Part shown: piece after piece, positions 7,555 through 15,588 of the stretch
Layout of the letters: each line of letters opens with the position of its first letter
How positions within the stretch are numbered: position 1 is the stretch's first letter
Assembly: GCF_018619185.1 (NCBI RefSeq)
Contig: NZ_JAAXYC010000041.1
Span: 1-39,610 of the forward strand
From: Streptomyces sp. McG3
GTDB taxonomy: Bacteria; Actinomycetota; Actinomycetes; Streptomycetales; Streptomycetaceae
Length of the DNA: 39,610 bases
Direction: 5' to 3'
Position numbers and translations under genes: made by a program
The notes under the pieces: model-generated
Databases searched by the model: none
What the model was told of the DNA's origin: nothing
The model's input: only the letters and a program-made list of their open reading frames with translations

Positions 7555-7762
7555 TGTATGTCGTCTGGACCGCTCCAGGCGTCACGCACCAGATTCGCAC
7601 CGGGTGGCGCGCCCTCGGCCCGCTCCGGAAAGCCAACGGCCGCACCCTTCCGGCGGCCCGCCTCGACCAGGTCATTCACCTCGCAGCTGCCCGCCCGCCA
7701 ACGCACGCCTGATTTAAACGATCTTGGTTTCGCGGCGCGGGAATGAGACCCTGTTCGCACTT
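7555..7762. other. Intergenic region before the RHS gene
   Basis: Right flank of scar 2. The stretch GTCTGGACC..CCAGGCGTC resembles the right flank of scar 3 (GTCCGGACC..TCAGGCGTC). No gene is seen. A short AT-richer segment (GATTTAAACGATC, 7711-7723) may hold the RHS promoter. Confidence 0.4.
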
Positions 7763-7777
7763 GCATTCAGCGAATGC
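7763..7777. promoter_or_regulatory. Inverted repeat upstream of RHS gene
   Basis: GCATTC-AGC-GAATGC, a perfect 6-bp inverted repeat 27 bp before the chosen start. Possibly an operator or a leader hairpin. Confidence 0.3.
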
Positions 7778-7803
7778 GGCTTTGCACGGGGGGACTTCAC
7801 ACT

Positions 7804-10800
7804 GTGGCTGTAACCGTGCCCGATTGGGCCGACACCATGCTTGACCTCATTGGGATCAACTGGCCGAACGTCGACGAAGACGCGTACCGGGACATGGCCG
7901 ACGCGCTCCGGGAGTTCGCCGAGGATGTCGAGGACGACGGCCACCTTGCCAACCAGCACGTGCAACGTTTGCTGTCCTCCGGTAGCGGTGAAGCCCTCGA
8001 CGCGCTCAAGGGTCACTGGGGCAAGGTCAAGAACAAGCACGTGAAGGACCTGGCCAGTGGCGCTCGTACGATCGCCGGTGCCCTGGACAACGCGGCCACG
8101 GCGATCGAGGCCATGAAGTACGCGGCAATCGTCCACCTGGGCGTGCTCGCCGGCAAAGCCGGCATCTCCATGGCGCTGATACCGGTGACCGGCGGGCTGT
8201 CCATGCTCATCGGCGGGGCGGCCATCGCGGTCGCTCAGCAGGCCATCCGCCGGATCATCAAGGAGTGCATGGAGGAGGTCGTCGGATACATCGTCTCCGC
8301 CCTGACCGAGCCGGCCGTCGCCGCGCTGGAGAACATGGCCGCGGATCTCGCCGTACAGGTCGGTGCCAACGCGCTCGGCCTTCAGGACGGCGTCGACATG
8401 AACCAGGTCGGCCAGTCCGGCAAGGAAGGCTTCAACGAAGGAGTGGCGGGGGCCAAGGATTCCCTCCAGCTCGCCTCCGCCGACGGTCCAGGCCCCGCGC
8501 CCGGCAAGGGCGTGCACATCGAGCACGCGGAGCACACCCGCGCGGGCACCAAGCTCAACCTGGTCAGTGTCGACGTTCACGGCAAGACGGCGGGGAAACT
8601 GTCCAAGGCCAGGACGCATCATGGACGAAGTCGAGGCAAGGACGACATCGCCGGCGCCCTGGACCCCGTGATCGACAAGGCCATGAAGGCGCTCGGCAAG
8701 GCCAACAAGGCCATGGGCGACCACTTCGGCAAGGCACTGCCGAAGGCGGTCAAGGAGATCTCCGAGAACCAGAAGAAGATCGAGCTGGACATCAAGGAGA
8801 TGATGTCCAAGGGCGTGAAGGTGCGTAAGGGCGACAAGGAAGACGGTCCGCGCCCCGATGCGCCCCGGGACTCCACCCGCACCAAGGCCGACGCGCTGAA
8901 GAACGCCAAGGACGAGCCGCGCCGCAACGCGATCTCCCTGGAGAAGAAGACCTGCGAGAACGACCCGGTGGACGTCGCCACCGGCGAGATGACCCTGCCG
9001 CAGACCGACCTGGCCCTGCCCGGAGTCCTTCCTCTCGTCCTTCGCCGGACCCATCTCTCCGGCTATCGCTACGGCCAGTGGTTCGGCCGCAGTTGGGTCT
9101 CCACGCTGGACGAGCGGATCGAGCCGGACCCGCTCGGCGGGGGCGCGGTGTGGTCCCGGGAGGACGGTTCGCTCCTCGTCTATCCGCGGCTGCCCCTGCC
9201 CGAGGACGACGACGGGGTACTCCCCGTGGAGGGCCCCCGGCTGCCGCTCCGGCACGGAGGCCAGGGCAACGGCGAAACCACCTATCTCGTCTCTGATCCC
9301 CGTTCAGGGCTGACGCGTTCCTTCCGCGGCGGCCCGTACAACGCGTCCCCCGCCTGCTGGCTCCGGGAGATCGAGGACCGCAACCTCAACCGGATCGACT
9401 TCGCCCGCCTCGGGGACGGCAGTCCGACCGCCGTCGTCCACTCCGGGGGCTACCGGGTCGCCCTCGCCGTCGAGGACTCCCGAATACGTGAGCTGTCCCT
9501 GCGTACGCCGGACGGTCCCGTCACCGTCATGCGCTACGGCTTCGACCCTCTCGGCAACCTCGACGCCGTCATCAACTCGTCCGGGCAGCCGCTGCGTTTC
9601 ACGTACGACCCGGACGACCGGATCACCTCGTGGACCGACCGTAACGACTCCACGTTCCGCTACGTGTACGACGACGCCGGCCGCGTGGTCCGCACGGTCG
9701 GCCCGGACGGCTATCTGTCGTCCACGTTCGCGTACGACGTCCACCCGGAGACGGGCGACCGCGTCACCCGGTACACGGACTCCCTCGGCGCGACCAAGGT
9801 CCACCAGTTCAACGACCGGCTCCAGGCCGTCGCGGAGATCGACGCGCTGGGCGGCGTCACCCACCGCAGCTTCGACCGGTACGACCGGCTGCTGTACCGG
9901 ACCGACCCGCTCGGTCGTAGCACGACGTACACCTACGACGATCACGGAAACCCGGTCCGGGTCGAGCACCCCGACGGCACCGTCGCCCGGATCGAGTACA
10001 ACGAGCTGAACCAGCTCGCCGCCGTCATCGGCCCGGACGGCGCGCCATCGCGGCAGGAGTACGACGACCGGGGCAACCCGACCCTCTTCGTCCGGCCGGA
10101 GGGGTCCACCACCCGACTCACCCACGGGCCGAAGGGAGAGCTCATCGGTGTCGATGACTCCCTGGGCGCGCTGAACAGGGTGCTCTGCGACGCAGCCGGC
10201 CTCCCCTTGGCGATCCACGGCCCGCTCGGCTCGGTCACCCGGTACACCCGTGACCCCTTCGGACGTGCGGTGAGGATCACCGACCCGCAGGGGCGCACCA
10301 CCGAGCTGGAGTGGACGACCGAGGGCAGGCTCGCCCGCCGGACAGACCCCGACGGCTCGCAGCAGTCGTGGACGTACGACGGCGAGGGCAACTGCCGTGC
10401 GCACACTGACGCGACGGGCGGCGAGACCCGCTTCGAGTACACCCACTTCGACCTGGTCTCCGCCCGCACCACACCGGGCGGCGCACGCCAGGAGTTCACC
10501 CACGACACCGAGCTGCGCCTGGCCCGGGTCACCAACGCCCAGGGTCTGACCTGGGACTACACCTACGACGCGGCAGGCCGCACCAGCTCGGAGACCGACT
10601 ACGACGGCCGCACCCTCCGCTACTCCCACGACCCCTGCGGTCAACTCGTCGCCCGTACCAACGGCCTCGGCCAGACGGTCCGCTACGAACGCGACCTCGC
10701 GGGCCGGGTCACCGCCAAGGACGCCGACGGGAGGGTCACCCGCTTCGCCTACGACGTCCACGGCCGTCTTGCCTCGGCGACGGGCCCCGAAACCGAGCTG

Positions 10801-12624
10801 TCGTACGTACGCGACCGCTCGGGCAGGGTCCTCCGGGAGGTGTGCGACGGCCGCGAACTGGTCAACACCTACGACGAGATCGGGCGACGCACCCTGCGCG
10901 TCACCCCGTCCGGTGCGGTCAGCTCCTGGTCCTTCCCGGCCGGTCGCACCGCCGAGCTCCATGCCTCCGGCCACCGCCTGAGCTTCCGTTTCGACGAGAC
11001 GGGTCACGAGACCGACCGCCGGATCGGTGACGCGCTGACCGTCGACCTCGCGTACGACCCGGCGGGGCGCCTGATCGACCAGCTCGTCCGGACGACCGGT
11101 GACCGGGTTCTCCAGCGCCGCACGTATACGTACCGTCCCGACGGCCATCTCGCTTCGGCCGAAGAGCTGACCGGAGGCCGCAAGCGACTTGAGGTATCCG
11201 GTGACGGCCGGGTCACCGGCGTCACGGCGGAGAACTGGTCGGAGCGGTACGCGTACGACGAGGCCGGGAACCAGACCGGTGCGTCCTGGCCCGGTGCGGG
11301 CGACGCCTCCGGACCGCGTGAGTACGCCGGAACGCGCATCACTCGCGCGGGCCGTATCCGGTACGAGCACGACGCTCAGGGCCGGGTGATCCTGGGCCAG
11401 AAGACCCGTCTCTCCCGCAAGCCCGAGACCTGGCACTACGGCTGGAATGCGGAGGATTGTCTGGTCTCGGTCACCACACCGGACGGTACGCGCTGGCGTT
11501 ACCTCTACGACGCTCTGGGACGGCGCTCGGCCAAGCAACGCCTGGCCGAGGACGGGGCGACGGTGGTCGAGGAGGTGGCGTTCACCTGGGACGGCGACAC
11601 ACTCTGCGAACAGACCACTTCCACGGCGGGCTCCCCGGATGCCGTCGCCCTCACCTGGGACCACGACGGCGTGCAGCCGGTGACTCAGGTGGAACGCCGG
11701 CTCGTGGACAAGGCAGAAGTCGACAGCCGATTCTTCGCGATCATCACCGACCTCATCGGCACGCCTCGTGAACTGGTCGATGAGCAAGGCGAGGTGGCGT
11801 GGCGCACCCGTTCCGCTCTGTGGGGAGCCACGTCGTGGAACCGCGACGCCCACGCGTATACCCCCCTGCGCTTCCCCGGCCAGTACTTCGACCCGGAAAC
11901 GGGCCTCCACTACAACCGCCACCGCCACTACGACCCCGAGTCGGGCCGCTATCTTTCCCCCGACCCGCTCGGTCTGACCCCGGCCCCGAACGCGGTCACC
12001 TACGTCGACGACCCCACGCGGTGGATCGATCCTCTGGGGCTGGCGGGATGCCCGCACCGGAGCGGGGAGAACAAACACAGCGTGGTATTGGGCGTCAACC
12101 GTCCTGGTGGACATTCCAACAGCCTTGCCGAGCACCTACGCCAAAATAACGACCCCGGCGCGCACACATACAATGACAGCACATACGGCGATGAAGAGCC
12201 CGGTGGTCCCGTATGGATGACCAACGTCGCCGCCGCCGTGAACGACCGAGGCACCACACTGTCCATAACCCTGGACGGAATGCCGAATCGAGCTGGAGAA
12301 ACAGGAAACTGGAATACACCGGAAACTATCATCGAAGCCTTCAGGGTAGCCGTGGAGCGCGGTGACAATTTCGGCCTGGGGAACAGGGATCGATGGCCCG
12401 ACGCAGGTAACGGAACCGCATGGGAGATGAGCGTGGTTGCCCGCGCGGTTCGCGCCTACGAGACAGACGTGGCCGATGGCTACGCCAACCCGGACGGACG
12501 CCCGTGGGAAGAAATTGCCTGGTATTCGGGCAACGAGAAAATCGATATCAACGACAAACCAGATATCATGGAACTGAATCCCGAGTACCTCAGACTCAAG
12601 AGAGAACAGGCGAATGACAGCTGA
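7804..12624 (+). CDS. RHS/YD-repeat polymorphic toxin with WXG100-like head
   Basis: 1606 residues from GTG 7804, chosen because GGGGGGA lies 9 nt upstream; an ATG at 7774 has no RBS. Residues 1-90 are a WXG100-like domain (INWPNVDEDAYRDMADALRE) typical of actinobacterial type VII-exported toxins. A hydrophobic stretch follows at ~125-155 (IPVTGGLSMLIGGAAIAVA). Near residue 383 the DUF6531 motif CENDPVDVATGEMTL opens the RHS shell, then ~25 YD repeats of the type TYDxxGNxxxxxxPDG. The shell ends near 1387-1416 with GRYLSPDPLGL and DPTRWIDPLGLAGC, the usual self-cleavage and toxin boundary. The last ~190 residues are the variable toxin, with visibly lower GC. From memory it resembles a domain called polymorphic toxin type 27, but this is unverified. 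Motifs include HSVVLGVN, GAHTYND and GTAWEMSVVARAVRAYE. Confidence 0.9.
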   Translation: MAVTVPDWADTMLDLIGINWPNVDEDAYRDMADALREFAEDVEDDGHLANQHVQRLLSSGSGEALDALKGHWGKVKNKHVKDLASGARTIAGALDNAATAIEAMKYAAIVHLGVLAGKAGISMALIPVTGGLSMLIGGAAIAVAQQAIRRIIKECMEEVVGYIVSALTEPAVAALENMAADLAVQVGANALGLQDGVDMNQVGQSGKEGFNEGVAGAKDSLQLASADGPGPAPGKGVHIEHAEHTRAGTKLNLVSVDVHGKTAGKLSKARTHHGRSRGKDDIAGALDPVIDKAMKALGKANKAMGDHFGKALPKAVKEISENQKKIELDIKEMMSKGVKVRKGDKEDGPRPDAPRDSTRTKADALKNAKDEPRRNAISLEKKTCENDPVDVATGEMTLPQTDLALPGVLPLVLRRTHLSGYRYGQWFGRSWVSTLDERIEPDPLGGGAVWSREDGSLLVYPRLPLPEDDDGVLPVEGPRLPLRHGGQGNGETTYLVSDPRSGLTRSFRGGPYNASPACWLREIEDRNLNRIDFARLGDGSPTAVVHSGGYRVALAVEDSRIRELSLRTPDGPVTVMRYGFDPLGNLDAVINSSGQPLRFTYDPDDRITSWTDRNDSTFRYVYDDAGRVVRTVGPDGYLSSTFAYDVHPETGDRVTRYTDSLGATKVHQFNDRLQAVAEIDALGGVTHRSFDRYDRLLYRTDPLGRSTTYTYDDHGNPVRVEHPDGTVARIEYNELNQLAAVIGPDGAPSRQEYDDRGNPTLFVRPEGSTTRLTHGPKGELIGVDDSLGALNRVLCDAAGLPLAIHGPLGSVTRYTRDPFGRAVRITDPQGRTTELEWTTEGRLARRTDPDGSQQSWTYDGEGNCRAHTDATGGETRFEYTHFDLVSARTTPGGARQEFTHDTELRLARVTNAQGLTWDYTYDAAGRTSSETDYDGRTLRYSHDPCGQLVARTNGLGQTVRYERDLAGRVTAKDADGRVTRFAYDVHGRLASATGPETELSYVRDRSGRVLREVCDGRELVNTYDEIGRRTLRVTPSGAVSSWSFPAGRTAELHASGHRLSFRFDETGHETDRRIGDALTVDLAYDPAGRLIDQLVRTTGDRVLQRRTYTYRPDGHLASAEELTGGRKRLEVSGDGRVTGVTAENWSERYAYDEAGNQTGASWPGAGDASGPREYAGTRITRAGRIRYEHDAQGRVILGQKTRLSRKPETWHYGWNAEDCLVSVTTPDGTRWRYLYDALGRRSAKQRLAEDGATVVEEVAFTWDGDTLCEQTTSTAGSPDAVALTWDHDGVQPVTQVERRLVDKAEVDSRFFAIITDLIGTPRELVDEQGEVAWRTRSALWGATSWNRDAHAYTPLRFPGQYFDPETGLHYNRHRHYDPESGRYLSPDPLGLTPAPNAVTYVDDPTRWIDPLGLAGCPHRSGENKHSVVLGVNRPGGHSNSLAEHLRQNNDPGAHTYNDSTYGDEEPGGPVWMTNVAAAVNDRGTTLSITLDGMPNRAGETGNWNTPETIIEAFRVAVERGDNFGLGNRDRWPDAGNGTAWEMSVVARAVRAYETDVADGYANPDGRPWEEIAWYSGNEKIDINDKPDIMELNPEYLRLKREQANDS

Positions 12625-12997
12625 GATTGACGCCAACATCCCCAGTTCAGTGGCCAGGGAGTGGCAAAGCGTCCTGTCGGAATCATCCAGCGTGATCGAC
12701 CCGAACCTTTCGCGGGCCGCACATGCGCATCCGAAACTGCGTTCACTTTTTCCGCTCATCAGTCACGGATCTCTTCAGTTCAGCCGCTGCACACGGTATC
12801 CATGGTCCCGAGATGTGCCCTCCCTCTTCAGGCGACGTGACGGGGGCTTCTCCGTCATTCGCATGTGGGAGACGGGTGAGTCCGGCCTCCGTGAAGTAGG
12901 CGTGGCGGACACCGCGTCGGAAGCAGTCGCGCTGCTTTCCGCAACCCTGCCCGAAGACTGGGGACCTGCGATCGAGGGGACAGCCGACGACCTGTGA
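12614..12997 (+). CDS. Probable immunity protein for the RHS toxin (DUF6193-like)
   Basis: 127 residues; its ATG lies 11 bp inside the end of the toxin gene, so the two are translated together. That position, directly behind a toxin tip, is the standard place for the cognate immunity gene. The central part (LFPLISHGSLQFSRCTRYPW) and the end (VADTASEAVALLSATLPEDWGPAIEGTADDL, only partly diagnostic) recall DUF6193 proteins common in Streptomyces, from memory. It has no signal peptide or TM segment, so it acts in the cytoplasm and probably binds the toxin domain. Codon bias is intermediate between the toxin tip and the host genes. Confidence 0.65.
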   Translation: MTAEIDANIPSSVAREWQSVLSESSSVIDPNLSRAAHAHPKLRSLFPLISHGSLQFSRCTRYPWSRDVPSLFRRRDGGFSVIRMWETGESGLREVGVADTASEAVALLSATLPEDWGPAIEGTADDL

Positions 12998-13142
12998 CAT
13001 CGGCCGGGGGACAGGCACCCATCCCAGTCTCAACGACCTGTTGGGCCCGGAACACACTCCGCGAAGCGAAGAGGCCGAGCACATCAAAGGGCGCGTAGCC
13101 AAGCATTTCGCGTGGCTGCCGCGGTCCTCAAGTTGTCCGTGA
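12996..13142 (+). pseudogene. Remnant of a coding sequence behind the immunity gene
   Basis: An open frame without a start codon reads GTGTHPSLNDLLGPEHTPRS followed by EEAEHIKGRVAKHFAWLP and ends at a TGA at 13140. Composition and codon use look genuinely coding, but I do not recognise the family. RHS loci often keep fragments of displaced toxin tips or immunity genes at this position, so it is probably such a leftover. Confidence 0.4.
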
Positions 13143-13171
13143 AGGACACTCTGTATCGTCGAGACACTTGT

Positions 13172-13297
13172 GTGCCCCATCCGTGCCCAGAGGAGCAGAC
13201 AGTATCGGTCAGGTACGGCTTCCACAGACCCTGGCCATCCACCTCCTCAATGGGAAATCACAGGTCAGATCCCCTTCAACGGTCCAAGCACCGCTGA
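13172..13297 (+). repeat. Left flank of att scar 3 with arm-type motif
   Basis: GTGCCCCATCCGTGCCC at 13172-13188, 126 bp before the core. It is followed by a diverged version of the conserved flank (AGCAGACAGTATCGGTCAGG) and ends in ACCGCTGATTCCC, as at scar 2. Confidence 0.7.
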
Positions 13298-13341
13298 TTC
13301 CCAAGCTCAGAGCGCGAGTTCGATTCTCGTCACCCGCTCCA
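13298..13341 (+). repeat. att scar 3, perfect copy of tRNA-Gly 3' end including CCA
   Basis: Identical to 2941-2984 (44 bp, including the encoded CCA). It separates the RHS cassette from the peptide/ABC cassette. As the longest match to the tRNA it is a good candidate for the site used most recently. Confidence 0.9.
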
Positions 13342-13347
13342 CGACTG

Positions 13348-13373
13348 AGGCCCAGGTCAATTGACCCGGGCCT
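13348..13373 (+). terminator. Scar 3 terminator
   Basis: AGGCCCAGGTCA, loop ATT, TGACCCGGGCCT: a 12-bp stem with one mismatch, followed by TGTTTG. Counterpart of the tRNA-Gly terminator. Confidence 0.65.
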
Positions 13374-13404
13374 TGTTTGTTGTCCGGACCAGTTCAGGCG
13401 TCGC

Positions 13405-13421
13405 GTGCCCGTTCCGTGCCC
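13405..13421 (+). repeat. Right-arm copy of the GTGCCC motif
   Basis: GTGCCCGTTCCGTGCCC differs from the left-arm motif by two bases and lies 66 bp past the scar 3 core. Motif pairs on both sides of the core are what a tyrosine-integrase attP shows. Confidence 0.5.
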
Positions 13422-14067
13422 GATCGCTTCTTGGCCTGCTCCTCCTGTGCCAGTGGCTTCGCCGAAGCCCGCGGCGTCGGCCAAGCTCACCGCTCCTACC
13501 CCTCGCCCTCAGTGGCGCTCCCCGCGCGGATGAACCAACTGCTTCCGCCGCCGCAACGTCCTCCGCCGCCTGTGGTGGGCAGACCGAGAGAACGACCGCG
13601 CTTCGGGACAGCGCTTCCGCGAGCGAGTCGCGCGCCGTGGCACCGGCCTCCCTCCCGCGGCGCCACGTGTTCTCACTGCGGCCCTGCCCTCCTGGCGATG
13701 CACTACATCGACCCTACGGGCGCCCGCGCCACCTTCGACGAAATCCTCCACCGTCGGACACGAAGGGGGCGCGAGTCCGCTGCGCAACATGCCCGTCAAC
13801 CGTCGACCGCGCCCACTAGGGCGGTCGACGGTCAGGCACCAGCTGCGCCAGGCACCTGAGCCCAGCACGGTGGGGCTCTCCCTGCTCCATCGAGACCCGC
13901 GCACGGCACGGGCGTACCCCGCATCAGCGGCGCGGCCTATCTCTGTCCTCACCACGGCTGGCCGCGCCGGGCGGGGCGCCACGTGCTGTGGGTAGAAGCG
14001 GGAGATTCATCTGCAGTCGAAGACGTAACTCCGGTGGGGAGGGCGAGGCCGGTCCGGAGGATGAGCG
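13422..14067. other. Long non-coding or decayed stretch at the start of the ABC cassette
   Basis: About 645 bp. Overlapping frames on both strands are Pro/Arg/Ala-rich with no consistent codon bias. A short plus-frame stretch CSHCGPALLAMHYIDPTGAR (around 13673-13732) looks coding-like and may be a gene fragment. A strong hairpin lies at 13799-13832. Confidence 0.4.
13799..13832. terminator. Strong hairpin, possible terminator or regulatory palindrome
   Basis: ACCGTCGACCG at 13799-13809 pairs with CGGTCGACGGT at 13822-13832, with further pairing CCC/GGG across an ACTA loop. No T run follows. It lies downstream of the coding-like fragment at about 13680-13800. Confidence 0.45.
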
Positions 14068-14812
14068 GATGACGGACCCGTCGGTCGAGATCGTGCCGTG
14101 CGAGGGACCGCATCCGCCCGAGTTCTACGGGACGTTCCGGCTCAAGGGCGATCACGCGATCTCCGACCCCGCGACCATCGCCGCCCAGGCGTACGAGGGC
14201 TGTGCACCGCTGCTCCACGACTTCACGCCGGACGTCACCGCACTTCCGGCCGCCGAATTCGGCTTCTACTGACCCGAGTCGGTAGCGGGACCGGAGGGGA
14301 CCGGGCTGTGCGCTGCTGGCTTGGCGCGGAGACCGGCTTGCCGAGGGGCTCGATGCGACAGGACCCGAGCGCGTGGCACGCCCACCAGCTCGCCTTTCTG
14401 AAGGCCCTGCGCCCTCCGCCGAAGCCTGGTCCGGCGCATCCGGCGAGCAGGTCGACACCGACCTGGCCGTTGCCAGGGCGTGGGCCGGCCGACTGGGCCG
14501 GGGAGGCCGAGTCAGCCCGGCGGCTCCGCGCGGTCGACAGCCTCCCGGCGTCGGCGGGTGGTCCGGTCGCCCGGCTCGCGGACCGCTCGCGGACCGGCTC
14601 GACGCGCTGTCGGCCGCCCGGATCGCCGCCTCGAAGGCCCCCACCATGGCGGAGTTCGACGAGCGCTGGGCAAGCACGGTCGAGGAGGACGGCTTCCCCG
14701 AGGAGCGGGGAGCCCGGGTCGTCCTCGGCCTGCCGGTGAAGCCCGGAAGGTCCTCGGCCTGCCGGTGGAGGACCCGGAGGAGCACGAGGGAGAGGCGGAG
14801 AGCCTCGGGTGA
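14068..14812 (+). pseudogene. Frameshifted septum-formation-family protein
   Basis: Reading across frames reconstructs one protein. Frame A begins MTDPSVEIVPCEGPHPPEFY and ends ALPAAEFGFY at a stop at 14270-14272. The continuation GGDRAVRCWLGAETGLPRGS lies in another frame and leads to WHAHQLAFLKALRP. EAWSGASGEQVDTDLA then needs a further shift, WAGEAESARRLRAVDSLPAS another, ADRLDALSAARIAASKAPTM another, and VEDPEEHEGEAESLG ends at 14812. The PC..PHxxEVYG and GDRxVxCW patterns are typical of the septum formation domain of actinobacterial lipoproteins and membrane proteins. Several independent shifts exclude a single sequencing error. The N-terminal membrane part is missing. Confidence 0.65.
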
Positions 14813-15201
14813 TGCGGCGGGGGCGACGGGCCCGTCCAGGACCACAGGCCCGTCCGGGGTCACTGACCCACCTGTCGGCCGGTTCCTGCCCCCCGCACGG
14901 CCTCCCGCCGACGGTGCCGGGGGCCGAGATCGAGACAGCCTGACCCGCCACCGACGACGTGCCCGCAGGGTGGGTGATCACTCACCGTGCGGACGGAGCT
15001 GCGACCTCCGCCTGCGTTATCCCACTTCCACCGGCCCCTCAATCACGCAGAGGGAATATGGAGTTCGCCCCTCCGGCGGAATGACCCAGCAGCAGATCTG
15101 CCTTGAACCAGCCATCGCCCTTTATTCCGTTGACCACCCCCATAACCGCCGTGAAGGGTGGCTCCCGCTTCACCAGTTCATCCATTCGAGGGGGCAGGCA
15201 A
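14813..15201. other. Intergenic/regulatory region of the peptide-ABC operon
   Basis: No convincing gene. It contains an 18-bp palindrome at 14969-14986. Further down TTGACC at 15128 and AT-richer DNA (TTTATTCCG) may belong to the operon promoter. Confidence 0.4.
14969..14986. promoter_or_regulatory. Palindrome, candidate operator
   Basis: GGTGGGTGATCACTCACC is a near-perfect 18-bp palindrome centred on TGATCA, the size and symmetry of a dimeric repressor site. It lies 216 bp upstream of the secreted peptide gene. Confidence 0.35.
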
Positions 15202-15501
15202 ATGAAGAAGAACGCTCGCCGAACATGCGCGATCGGTACGGCCGCGGCAGCGCTCGCCGGCATCATGGTGCTCGGGGGAGGTGCCACGGCACAGGCGGAC
15301 ACCCGCTGCAGCTGGAGCACCATCACCATCAACAGCGGCAGGGGAGCCGAGGCTCCGAGCTCGGCGTCCGGCCACAAGCACGACACCGGAAACCACTACG
15401 TCGGCTACATCGCCGGCGACCTGGTCGACTGGTATGCGGACAACAACGGCGGCAGCGACGGCGACACCTGGGACTCGTACTACGGTACGCGCAAGTGCTA
15501 G
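15202..15501 (+). CDS. Small secreted peptide, bacteriocin-like candidate
   Basis: 99 residues; GAGGGGGCAGG lies just before the ATG. A classical signal peptide (MKKNARR, hydrophobic core, GGATAQA cleavage site after about residue 32) leaves a mature peptide of about 67 residues with exactly two cysteines, Cys36 near its start and Cys99 as the final residue, suited to one disulfide that closes the chain. The mature part is rich in Gly, Asp, Ser and aromatic residues (DLVDWYADNNGG, WDSYYGTRKC). I do not recognise a family. A small secreted peptide followed by a hairpin, a lipoprotein and an ABC exporter resembles lactococcin-972-type bacteriocin/immunity loci in layout, but the sequence match is not convincing. 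Confidence 0.7.
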   Translation: MKKNARRTCAIGTAAAALAGIMVLGGGATAQADTRCSWSTITINSGRGAEAPSSASGHKHDTGNHYVGYIAGDLVDWYADNNGGSDGDTWDSYYGTRKC

Positions 15502-15528
15502 CCTCTCCGACCGCTTGAATCAATTACC

Positions 15529-15558
15529 GTGGTGCGGGTGGGAGTTCACCCGCACCAC
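15529..15558 (+). terminator. Hairpin between peptide and lipoprotein genes (attenuator-like)
   Basis: GTGGTGCGGGTG, a 6-nt loop, and the perfect 12-bp complement, without a T run. It lies 28 bp after the peptide stop and 30 bp before the lipoprotein start. Such a hairpin can stop most transcripts and so make more peptide than transporter. Confidence 0.65.
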
Positions 15559-15588
15559 GCGTCCCCCACACCAGAAGGCGAACCAGGC

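Noticed and set aside
7774..7803. ATG at 7774 as start of the RHS gene.
   Set aside because: It has no ribosome binding site and lies within an inverted repeat; GTG 7804 has GGGGGGA at good spacing and begins at the conserved WXG100-like domain.
9304..12135. A 943-codon minus-strand frame, with another at 7714-9255.
   Set aside because: Both are mirror frames of the RHS repeat gene and reflect its regular codon pattern.
13509..13982. Minus-strand frame of 157 codons in the gap after scar 3.
   Set aside because: Arg/Gly-rich composition, no RBS, no motif, and several competing frames overlap it.
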